Shown here: positions 1 through 5,631 of the stretch, piece after piece | Layout: each line of letters opens with the position of its first letter | Numbering within the stretch: the stretch's first letter is position 1 | Notes under the pieces: generated by a model | Seen by the model: only the letters and a program-made list of their open reading frames with translations | Database searches by the model: none | Told to the model about the DNA's origin: nothing | Made by a program: the position numbers and the translations under genes | Origin: Spartobacteria bacterium | GTDB taxonomy: Bacteria; Verrucomicrobiota; Verrucomicrobiia; Chthoniobacterales; Chthoniobacteraceae | DNA: 5,910 nucleotides | NCBI GenBank assembly: GCA_025350985.1 | Contig: JANXWU010000029.1 | Span: 1-5,910, forward strand | Reading direction: 5' to 3'

Positions 1-1
1 C

Positions 2-751
2 AAAAAACTTTACGCGCTGCGAGACGTGACGGCGACCGTGCCGTCGCAGCCTTTGATCGTCGCGAGCATCATGTCCAAGAAGCTCGCCGAGTCGCTCGAC
101 CGGCTGGTGCTCGACGTAAAGTTCGGCAGCGGCGCCTTCATGAAAACACGCGCGGAGGCGGACGCGCTGGCTGCGGCGATGACCGCCATCGGACACTCGA
201 TGGGCGTGCAGATTTCGCATCTCATTTCACCGATGGACGAACCCCTAGGACGCGCCGTGGGGAACGCACTGGAAATGGCCGAAGCCGTCGAAACCCTGCA
301 AGGACGCGGGCCGGACGACTTGGTGAAACTCACGCTCGATCTCGCCGACCGCGTCGCAAACTCACCGCGAGCGACACTGGAAAAATGGCTGAACGATGGG
401 ACGGCTTGGAACAAATTCGTCGCGCTGGTGGAGGCACAGGAGGGCGATGCAGGCGCGCTGGAAAAAATAATCGAGGTTCATCGCGCGCCGGTCCGGTTCG
501 ATCTTTCCGCGACCCGTGCCGGAAGGATTGCGAAGATGGATGCAGGATTGATCGGGCGCGCTTCCGTGCTCCTCGGCGCGGGCCGGCAACGAGCAAGCGA
601 CACGATCGACTTTTCCGTCGGATGTAGCGGGATCAAAAAAGTCGGCGAACCAATCGAACGCGGAGAATCGCTCCTGACCATCCACGCGGGCGATGAGGCG
701 GGTCTGCGCGCCGCGTTGCCGCTGTTCGAGCAAGCAGTCGAGGTGGAATGA
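2..751 (+). CDS. deoA: Pyrimidine-nucleoside (thymidine) phosphorylase, C-terminal part; 5' end outside window
   Basis: This enzyme carries out phosphorolysis of thymidine, uridine or deoxyuridine to the free base plus (deoxy)ribose 1-phosphate in cytosolic pyrimidine salvage. The reading frame is open to the left edge and gives 249 residues, roughly the last 60% of a family of about 430-440. The segment opens with LYALRDVTATV, the family active-site strand. The Arg (codon 20-22), Ser (65-67) and Lys (77-79) sit at the same spacing as E. coli DeoA R171, S186 and K190. Then come DVKFGSGAFMK and PLGRAVGNALE, and finally the C-terminal PYNP domain with LLGAGRQRASDTIDFSVG. The wording of these motifs is closer to Bacillus Pdp, which accepts uridine, than to E. 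coli DeoA, so substrate range is uncertain. The GTG at 26 lies inside the active-site strand and is not the real start. The downstream gene begins 4 bases after its stop. Confidence 0.95.
   Translation, partial: KKLYALRDVTATVPSQPLIVASIMSKKLAESLDRLVLDVKFGSGAFMKTRAEADALAAAMTAIGHSMGVQISHLISPMDEPLGRAVGNALEMAEAVETLQGRGPDDLVKLTLDLADRVANSPRATLEKWLNDGTAWNKFVALVEAQEGDAGALEKIIEVHRAPVRFDLSATRAGRIAKMDAGLIGRASVLLGAGRQRASDTIDFSVGCSGIKKVGEPIERGESLLTIHAGDEAGLRAALPLFEQAVEVE
741..746 (+). promoter_or_regulatory. Shine-Dalgarno site of the secreted nuclease-like gene
   Basis: AGGTGG lies 9 bases before the ATG at 756 and inside the last codons of the phosphorylase gene. It is the only convincing ribosome binding site in the window. 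It supports 756 as the start rather than in-frame upstream codons such as the one at 693, which would add 21 Cys/Arg-rich residues overlapping the phosphorylase. Confidence 0.6.
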
Positions 752-755
752 TTCA

Positions 756-1535
756 ATGAAAGTGAACGCTTCCAACGCCCACGAAAGTTCGTTTCGGCAA
801 AACACCTGCGTTGCCCGGAGGCTTCTCCTCGCATGCGTCTTCGTCGCGGTGCATTTCCTTCCGCTCCAAGCCGAGGAAAAAACGCCGGTCGTCCAAACGC
901 TCGTGCCGTGGCTTTTGCAGGAAGGGCAGGATTTGAAAAGCATTCCATTTTCCGACGTGATCGCGGCGACTTCGGGCAAAAAGATTTTCCCGTTCGATCC
1001 GGGCGACGCGGACGACCAGCGGATTTTGAAAAAAATCGGCGGGGTGATGGATGAAGTGCTGCGGCAAATGAACGCGCCGGAGAGCAAGGTAAAACACACC
1101 GCGCGGATCAACGAAGCGAGCAGCCATTTTGAAAACCTGATGCAGAAGCTGCTGAACGCGGAGCCGGATTTTTCGTGTGATTTTCCACGGACAAAGGCCG
1201 GCCGCATTTTGCGCTCGGGCTATCCCGACCTGCGGCTGGTGGACAAATCGACCGGCCGCATTTGTTACCTCGATCCGAAACTGCACACCAAGGCCAACCG
1301 CGACAGCAGCTACCGCACTTTTTATTTCGAGCCGAAAAATGAGACGAACAAAGTCAACGATGACGCGCGACATTTGATCGTGGGAATCGAACACGGCCGC
1401 GACGCGGACGGCTGGCTGTTTACGTGCTGGGAACTGGTGGACATTTCGCATTTTCGCGTCCGGCTCAAAGCAGAGTTCGAGGGCAGCAACCGGGACCTGT
1501 ATCGCAAGGACGCGGTCGTCGGCGCGGGGCCGTGA
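756..1535 (+). CDS. Putative exported protein with PD-(D/E)XK nuclease-like core (hypothetical)
   Basis: I do not recognise a named gene. The product is 259 residues. R21-R22 followed by a hydrophobic run at 23-37 and LQA before E40 looks like a Sec signal peptide cleaved after A39, so the mature protein is probably periplasmic or secreted. LLAC at 24-27 resembles a lipobox but comes too early in the hydrophobic stretch. The mature part has a helix at about 115-133 with E120 and E126, then YPD (P157-D158), a 14-residue gap, and YLDPK (D173, K175) on a predicted strand. This order, Glu-helix then PD then DxK, is that of the PD-(D/E)XK nuclease core. The C-terminal strand and the stretch EFEGSNRDLYR (241-250 region) also recall type II restriction-enzyme-like proteins. 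No methyltransferase is adjacent, so a restriction-modification role is not supported. It lies 4 bases after the phosphorylase, probably in the same transcript. The gene call is firm; the nuclease assignment is inference. Confidence 0.85.
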   Translation: MKVNASNAHESSFRQNTCVARRLLLACVFVAVHFLPLQAEEKTPVVQTLVPWLLQEGQDLKSIPFSDVIAATSGKKIFPFDPGDADDQRILKKIGGVMDEVLRQMNAPESKVKHTARINEASSHFENLMQKLLNAEPDFSCDFPRTKAGRILRSGYPDLRLVDKSTGRICYLDPKLHTKANRDSSYRTFYFEPKNETNKVNDDARHLIVGIEHGRDADGWLFTCWELVDISHFRVRLKAEFEGSNRDLYRKDAVVGAGP

Positions 1536-1560
1536 ACCTGCGTCCGCGAGGATTCGGCGA

Positions 1561-1589
1561 TTGTCTGTCGATGCGACCTGCCGCATATT
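1561..1589 (+). promoter_or_regulatory. Possible weak sigma-70-type promoter for ribBA
   Basis: TTGTCT (1561-1566) and CATATT (1584-1589) are separated by exactly 17 bases. Each matches the -35/-10 consensus at 4 of 6 positions. They lie in the 63-base gap between the secreted-protein gene and ribBA. Transcription would start near 1596, almost at the ATG at 1599, giving a nearly leaderless message. That would fit the lack of a Shine-Dalgarno site there. Four-of-six matches arise easily by chance, so this is tentative. Confidence 0.27.
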
Positions 1590-1598
1590 CCCCGGCTC

Positions 1599-2807
1599 AT
1601 GAATCCAGAGGCTGAATTCGATGCCATCGCCGAGGTCGTCGCGGATATCCGCGCGGGGCGGATGGTCATCGTCACGGACGACGAGGACCGCGAGAACGAG
1701 GGCGACCTCGTCATGGCGGCGGAAAAAGTCACGCCCGAGGCGGTGAATTTCATGGCGAAGTACGGCCGCGGTCTCATCTGCGTGCCCGTGACTGAGACGT
1801 GCGCGGAGCAACTCGATCTTCGGCGGATGGTCCAGCAAAACCGGGAGAGCCAGCGGACGGATTTCACGGTCTCAGTCGATGCCGCCCGCGGCGTGACGAC
1901 GGGCATCAGCGCGTTCGACCGCGCGGAGACGATCCGTGTGCTGGCCGAGCCGAATTCCAAACCGGGCGATCTCGTGCAGCCGGGTCACGTTTTTCCACTC
2001 GTCGGAAAATCCGGCGGCGTGCTGCGGCGGGCGGGCCACACCGAAGCGAGCATCGACTTTGCGCGGCTGGCGGGTTTGCGCGAAGCGGGCGTGCTGTGCG
2101 AAATTTTGCACGAGGACGGGACGATGGCGCGGCTGCCGGAGTTGCTGAGGTTTAAGCTGCAGCACGGTTTGAAACTTTGCACGATCCGGGACTTGATCGC
2201 GTATCGGCGGCAGCGTGAGAAGCTCGTCGAGTGCGAGCAGGTCGTGAAAATGCCGACCGAATTTGGCGAGTTTGAACTGCACATGTACCGCTCGCTGGTG
2301 GACGATGTGCACCACCTCGCGCTCGTGAAAGGCGAGATCGGTCCGGACGATGCGCCGCTCGTGCGAGTCCACAGCGAATGCCTGACCGGCGACGTGTTCG
2401 GCTCGATGCGCTGCGATTGCGGAAACCAGCTCCACGCCGCGCTCCGCCAAATCGAAGCGGAGGGCAAAGGTGTGCTCGTTTACATGCGCCAGCACGAGGG
2501 ACGCGGCATCGGCTTGCCGGCAAAAATCCACGCCTACAAACTTCAGGAGCAGGGCTACGACACGGTCGATGCGAACGTGAAACTCGGCTTCGCGCCGGAA
2601 CTGCGCGACTACGGGATCGGCGCGCAGATCCTTTCGGATCTCGGCGTGCGCAGGATGCGTTTCATGACGAACAATCCGAAAAAAGTCGTCGGTCTCGAAG
2701 GCTACGGACTGCAGATGGTCGAAGTCGTTTCGATCAAGACCGAGTCCAATCCGCACAACGAAAAATATCTCGAAACCAAGCGGACGAAAATGGGGCATAC
2801 GCTGTGA
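1599..2807 (+). CDS. ribBA: Bifunctional 3,4-dihydroxy-2-butanone-4-phosphate synthase / GTP cyclohydrolase II
   Basis: This 402-residue enzyme catalyses the first step of both branches of riboflavin synthesis: ribulose 5-phosphate to 3,4-dihydroxy-2-butanone 4-phosphate plus formate, and GTP to the diaminopyrimidinone phosphate. The RibB domain (about 5-205) has the metal and substrate loop DDEDRENEGD (27-36), PGHVFPL and RAGHTEA with H147, and CEI with E168. The RibA domain (about 215-400) has zinc ligands C261, C272 and C274 in SECLTGDVFGSMRCDCGNQL, then RQHEGRGIGL (297-306), the catalytic region ELRDYGIG (334-341), TNNPKK, and the family ending NPHNEKYLETK. Both domains look complete and active. 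One oddity is Glu334 where Bacillus RibBA and E. coli RibA have the proton-accepting Asp; the following R336 is kept. ATG at 1599 matches the usual N-terminus. No Shine-Dalgarno site is visible, and the 63-base gap upstream is too short for an FMN riboswitch. ribH follows after 95 bases. Confidence 0.97.
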   Translation: MNPEAEFDAIAEVVADIRAGRMVIVTDDEDRENEGDLVMAAEKVTPEAVNFMAKYGRGLICVPVTETCAEQLDLRRMVQQNRESQRTDFTVSVDAARGVTTGISAFDRAETIRVLAEPNSKPGDLVQPGHVFPLVGKSGGVLRRAGHTEASIDFARLAGLREAGVLCEILHEDGTMARLPELLRFKLQHGLKLCTIRDLIAYRRQREKLVECEQVVKMPTEFGEFELHMYRSLVDDVHHLALVKGEIGPDDAPLVRVHSECLTGDVFGSMRCDCGNQLHAALRQIEAEGKGVLVYMRQHEGRGIGLPAKIHAYKLQEQGYDTVDANVKLGFAPELRDYGIGAQILSDLGVRRMRFMTNNPKKVVGLEGYGLQMVEVVSIKTESNPHNEKYLETKRTKMGHTL

Positions 2808-2902
2808 TTTTCCATTGCCGAGTTTTGAATTTCGATTCTTGTGCGGGCGCGAGACGCGGGTGAAATCCCAACTCCGATCGCCGCAAACTTTTCAACGCGC
2901 CA
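2808..2902 (+). other. ribBA-ribH intergenic leader
   Basis: These 95 bases hold no open gene. The left half is AT-rich and contains TTTCGATT (2830-2837), the reverse complement of the AATCGAAA unit repeated at the end of nusB. The right half contains GGGTGAAATCCC (2858-2869), a perfect 4-base inverted repeat (GGGT/ATCC core pairing GGG with CCC) whose wording resembles one conserved block of the FMN riboswitch. The remaining conserved blocks are not visible. I find no convincing promoter or terminator. It may simply be a spacer within a riboflavin transcript. Confidence 0.4.
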
Positions 2903-3379
2903 ATGTCCAATATCCTTCCACCGCAACCGCGCCACACGACTGCGCGGCGGACTTTCGCGATGGTGGCGAGCCAGTACAATCCCATCTTTGTCCAAGGCCT
3001 CATCGACAGCGCAAAGGGCGAATTCGAAGCCATCTCGCCGAATGCGCATTTGGTGCAGCACGAAGTCCCGGGCGCGTTTGAGATTCCGCTGGTCGTGCAG
3101 GAAATCGCGTCACGCGGCGGCATCGATGCCATCATCGCTTTCGGCGTCATCATTCACGGGGAAACCCAGCACGCGGACCTGATCGCGCGCACGGTCACCG
3201 AGGCGCTGCAACAGATCGCGCTCAAGTTTCGCGTGCCGGTCATCCACGAAGTTCTGCTCGTGCAGGATGAGGAACAGGCGCGTCAGCGTTGTATCGAATC
3301 GAAACTCAACCGCGGCATCGAAGCCGCCCGCGCTGCCGTCCGCATGGCGCAGGTGGTTTCCGAACTCAAGACGCGCTGA
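2903..3379 (+). CDS. ribH: 6,7-dimethyl-8-ribityllumazine synthase
   Basis: RibH condenses 5-amino-6-ribitylaminouracil with 3,4-dihydroxy-2-butanone 4-phosphate in the penultimate step of riboflavin synthesis, joining the two branches started by the upstream RibBA. The 158-residue product has the family length. Seen in order: the substrate-binding SQYN (23-26), GAFEIP (57-62), GVIIHGETQH (81-90) with H90 at the catalytic His position (H88 in Bacillus), and R129 at the phosphate-binding Arg position. The usual FGVLTT strand near 115-120 is replaced by HEVLLVQ, and K/G-rich AGTKAGNKG by IESKLNRG. These are family-variant changes rather than decay, because the fold-defining motifs are intact. 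ATG at 2903 is used because it leaves a normal N-terminal extension before the first strand; no Shine-Dalgarno site is visible. Riboflavin synthase and RibD are not in the window. nusB starts one base after the stop. Confidence 0.96.
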   Translation: MSNILPPQPRHTTARRTFAMVASQYNPIFVQGLIDSAKGEFEAISPNAHLVQHEVPGAFEIPLVVQEIASRGGIDAIIAFGVIIHGETQHADLIARTVTEALQQIALKFRVPVIHEVLLVQDEEQARQRCIESKLNRGIEAARAAVRMAQVVSELKTR

Positions 3380-3380
3380 C

Positions 3381-3848
3381 ATGGGAAAACGCCGCGAGGC
3401 CCGCGAGGCTGCCGTCCAGTTTTTGTTCCAGCGCGATTTGCAGCCGACAGGCCAGCCCGTGGGCATCGAGGATTTTTGGGCGTTGCGTCCCGCGCCCGAC
3501 AATGTGCAGAAGTTCGCCACCGAACTCGTCACCGGCGTGCTTGGTCATCAGGCGGTCATCGACGAACAGATCAAAAAGTTTCTGAAAAACTACGAGATGA
3601 ACCGTGTCGCCGCCGTTGATCGCAACGTGCTGCGCGTGGCGGTTTACGAAATGCTTTTCTGCCCCGACATCCCGCCGGTCATCTCGATCAATGAAGCGAT
3701 CGAGGTGGCAAAAAAATTTGGCGCGGAACAGTCCGGACATTTCGTCAACGGCGTCCTGGACCGGATTCGCGCGGAGGTTCCGCGCCCGGCGCGCGTGGCC
3801 CAAGCGACGCCAATCGAAACTGAGAAATCGAAAATCGAAAATCCCTGA
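3381..3848 (+). CDS. nusB: Transcription antitermination factor NusB
   Basis: NusB is a small all-helical RNA-binding protein. With NusE/S10 it binds boxA RNA and modifies RNA polymerase for antitermination, notably in rRNA operons. The product is 155 residues. MGKRREAREAAVQFLFQRDL matches the family's first helix, and the C-terminal half holds the strongest match: VAAVDRNVLRVAVYEML (76-92), DIPPVISINEAIEVAKKFG (96-114) and HFVNGVLDRI (120-129). The ATG at 3381 lies one base after the ribH stop and directly before the conserved helix, so translation is probably coupled. The last 26 residues or so lie beyond the usual NusB end. The terminal EKSKIENP is encoded by an AT-rich heptamer repeat and is probably not functional. 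The pairing ribH-nusB is common across bacteria. ftsY begins at the base after the stop. Confidence 0.96.
   Translation: MGKRREAREAAVQFLFQRDLQPTGQPVGIEDFWALRPAPDNVQKFATELVTGVLGHQAVIDEQIKKFLKNYEMNRVAAVDRNVLRVAVYEMLFCPDIPPVISINEAIEVAKKFGAEQSGHFVNGVLDRIRAEVPRPARVAQATPIETEKSKIENP
3824..3844 (+). repeat. Three tandem 7-base units (A-rich, AATCG core) at the nusB 3' end
   Basis: The units are gaaatcg (3824-3830), aaaatcg (3831-3837) and aaaatcc (3838-3844). A further copy of AATCGAAA sits at 3812-3819 and an inverted one at 2830-2837. The tract is much more AT-rich than its surroundings. It encodes the last residues of NusB and abuts the ftsY start. It looks like intergenic spacer repeat over which the nusB frame now runs. 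No mobile-element features are visible. Confidence 0.6.
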
Positions 3849-4694
3849 ATGGCTTTTGGCTTTTTCAAATCACTCGTCCAAAAATTCACCGGCAAGCCAG
3901 TGGATTGGGATGAGTTGGAGGAGGCGCTCATCCGCGCGGATTTGGGCGTGCCGATGACGCTGCAAATTCTCCGCGCGCTCAAGCTGCGCGAAAAACTCAC
4001 CGCGGAAACCGTGGTCGAAGTGGCGCGCGCGGAGATTGCCAAAGTGTTGCCGCTGGACACGCACTCGCTGCGCCCGCTCGCCGACAAACCCAAAGTCATC
4101 ATGGTGGTCGGCGTGAACGGCACCGGAAAGACGACCTCCGTCGCGAAGCTCGCGCATTTGCTCAAACAACGACGGCACAGCGTGATGCTCGTCGCGGCGG
4201 ACACTTTTCGCGCCGCGGCCATCGAGCAGCTTGGGGTGTGGGCGGACCGCATTGGCGTCGAATGCATCAAGGGCCAGTATCACGGCGATTCCGCCGCGCT
4301 TTGTTACGACGCTTACATCGCGGCGGACAAGAAGAACATCGAGTTTCTGCTCTGCGACACCGCCGGACGTTTGCACACCAAATCGAACCTGATGACCGAG
4401 TTGCACAAAGTGAAGCGCACGCTCGGCAAGCACGACGAGCGCGCTCCGCATGAGACTTACATCGTGGTCGATGCGACGACCGGCAGCAACGCCCTCTCCC
4501 AAGCGCGCGAGTTTCAGCAATCCGTCGGACTCACTGGCACCATCGTCACGAAACTCGACGGCAGCGGCAAAGGCGGCTGCGTGATCGCGCTTCAGCAGGA
4601 GCTGGGCATTCCGACGCGATTTATCGGCACGGGTGAAAAGCTGGAAGATTTTGCGGCGTTCGACGGGCGGCTGTTCCTCGAGCAAATGCTGTGA
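3849..4694 (+). CDS. ftsY: Signal recognition particle receptor FtsY
   Basis: FtsY is the membrane-associated GTPase that docks SRP (Ffh-4.5S RNA) with ribosomes carrying membrane-protein chains and hands them to SecYEG. At 281 residues it is a minimal form: it has the N and G domains but lacks the long acidic A domain of E. coli FtsY. Its first 15 residues (MAFGFFKSLV...) look like an amphipathic membrane-targeting helix. The N domain is at about 18-75 (DWDELEEALIRADLGVP). The G domain carries GVNGTGKTT (88-96), DTFRAAAIEQL (118-128), DTAGR (170-174), TKLDGSGKGG (234-243) and GTGEKLEDF (260-268). These distinguish FtsY from Ffh, which would also have a Met-rich M domain. LDGSGKGG differs slightly from the usual FtsY LDGTAKGG. 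ATG at 3849 directly follows the nusB TGA, so initiation is probably by reinitiation; no Shine-Dalgarno site is visible. Confidence 0.97.
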   Translation: MAFGFFKSLVQKFTGKPVDWDELEEALIRADLGVPMTLQILRALKLREKLTAETVVEVARAEIAKVLPLDTHSLRPLADKPKVIMVVGVNGTGKTTSVAKLAHLLKQRRHSVMLVAADTFRAAAIEQLGVWADRIGVECIKGQYHGDSAALCYDAYIAADKKNIEFLLCDTAGRLHTKSNLMTELHKVKRTLGKHDERAPHETYIVVDATTGSNALSQAREFQQSVGLTGTIVTKLDGSGKGGCVIALQQELGIPTRFIGTGEKLEDFAAFDGRLFLEQML

Positions 4695-4706
4695 GGCGGC
4701 AGTGCG

Positions 4707-4745
4707 CGCTCTCGCTGGAAAGTGTTTCGGCCTGGCGTGAGAGCG
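4707..4745 (+). terminator. Stem-loop downstream of ftsY, possible terminator without T-run
   Basis: CGCTCTCGC (4707-4715) pairs with GTGAGAGCG (4737-4745), giving nine pairs including one G-T wobble. The 21-base loop contains a smaller GAAA/TTTC hairpin (4718-4728). It sits in the 71-base gap after ftsY, where the riboflavin-nusB-ftsY transcript could end. The bases after it (GGAAAGATTAAAACA) are purine-rich with no T-tract, so it is not a classical intrinsic terminator on this strand. Confidence 0.35.
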
Positions 4746-4765
4746 GGAAAGATTAAAACAACCGC

Positions 4766-5617
4766 ATGTCCGCCGAAGCCGCCTTGCTGGCCGAAGTGCC
4801 GTTGTTTCAGTTTCTCGACGAAGCCGAGCGTCTGGATCTCGCGAAACATCTCGACGTGGTGCGGTTCCCTTCCGGCGCGATGATCTTCAATTACGGCGAT
4901 CCCGGCGATACGATCTACATCATCCGCTCAGGCGAGGTGGAGCTTTTCTTGAAAGACGACACGGGCGAGCGGGTCACTTTTGAAAAGGCCACCCACGGCG
5001 ATTTTTTCGGCGAGCTTTCATTCCTGGACAGCGGCTGCCGCAGCGTCTCGGCGCAGGTGACTGCCGACGCCGAACTCCTGCACATGGATCGCGGCGACCT
5101 CGAAAAGTTTCTGCATTTGCGTCCCGCGGCGGCCATGGATTTTTTGCAGGCGATGGGGCGGCGGCACCGACAGGCCGTCGAGCGGTTGCGCCACACGGCC
5201 TCGCGCAATGTGAATGAAGAAGTCGAAGACCGGCGGACGGCGGTGCAAAAAATTGCCGACTGGATTGCTGAGTTTAGCGGCAGCATTCCGTTCCTGATTT
5301 TGCACGTCATTATTTTCGCCATCTGGATCGTGTGGAATCAAAGCGCGGCGGAGAAGCTCCACTTCGATCCGTACCCCTATCAATTTCTGACGATGGCGGT
5401 TTCGCTGGAGGCCATTTTTCTTTCCACCTTCGTTCTGCTCAGTCAGAACCGGCAGGTCGCAAAAGATCGCGTGCGCTCGGACATCGAATACGACGTGAAC
5501 TTAAAAGCCGAAATGGAGATCGCGCATTTGCACGAAAAACTCGACCGGCTGGGCGAGGAACTTCTGTTGCGGATGTCGAAGGCGGAAAAGGTTTCCCGAG
5601 CCGACCCGGCAGTCTGA
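4766..5617 (+). CDS. Cyclic-nucleotide-binding domain / DUF1003 membrane protein
   Basis: The 283-residue product has two modules. Residues about 10-130 form a CRP-type cyclic nucleotide-binding beta-barrel: SGAMIFNYGDPGDTIYIIRSGEVEL is typical, and the phosphate-binding cassette reads GDFFGELSFLDSGCRSVSA. It keeps E83 (ribose contact in CRP-like proteins) and R92 (cyclic phosphate contact), so ligand binding is plausible. After a charged linker (131-157), residues about 158-260 match DUF1003: a lead-in helix, membrane segments at about 174-190 and 206-226, the linking FDPYPYQFLTMAVSLEAIFLS, then the conserved SQNRQVAKDRVRSDIEYDVNLKAE and a likely coiled coil to about 270. There is no DNA-binding HTH, so it is not a transcription factor. 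The likely topology puts both ends in the cytoplasm. DUF1003 has no established function to my knowledge; a ligand-gated membrane role is inference. ATG at 4766 precedes the first conserved helix and has no Shine-Dalgarno site. It converges on the next gene. Confidence 0.92.
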   Translation: MSAEAALLAEVPLFQFLDEAERLDLAKHLDVVRFPSGAMIFNYGDPGDTIYIIRSGEVELFLKDDTGERVTFEKATHGDFFGELSFLDSGCRSVSAQVTADAELLHMDRGDLEKFLHLRPAAAMDFLQAMGRRHRQAVERLRHTASRNVNEEVEDRRTAVQKIADWIAEFSGSIPFLILHVIIFAIWIVWNQSAAEKLHFDPYPYQFLTMAVSLEAIFLSTFVLLSQNRQVAKDRVRSDIEYDVNLKAEMEIAHLHEKLDRLGEELLLRMSKAEKVSRADPAV

Positions 5618-5631
5618 CTCCGGCGAGGTCG

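Noticed and set aside
693..755. In-frame upstream start for the exported-protein gene
   Set aside because: It would overlap the phosphorylase, add a Cys/Arg-rich stretch before the signal peptide, and ignore the Shine-Dalgarno site placed for the ATG at 756.
825..836. Lipobox-like LLAC in the exported protein's signal sequence
   Set aside because: The Cys at residue 27 comes only five residues after the Arg pair, with most of the hydrophobic run following it. A lipoprotein Cys should follow the hydrophobic core.
1536..1598. FMN riboswitch upstream of ribBA
   Set aside because: The gap is 63 bases, too short for the aptamer, and none of its conserved blocks is present.
753..1838. 361-codon open frame on the minus strand across the exported-protein gene and the start of ribBA
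   Set aside because: It is antisense to two well-supported genes and has His/Arg-rich composition with no recognisable domain. Such frames are expected opposite GC-rich coding sequence.
1872..2798. 308-codon minus-strand open frame opposite ribBA
   Set aside because: It is a complementary-frame shadow of a gene with full-length family motifs and shows no domain of its own.
3870..4685. 271-codon minus-strand open frame opposite ftsY
   Set aside because: It is a shadow of ftsY with nearly the same extent, no recognisable motif and low-complexity composition.
4766..5180. CRP/FNR-type transcription regulator
   Set aside because: The cyclic-nucleotide domain is followed by membrane segments and a DUF1003 match; no helix-turn-helix is present.
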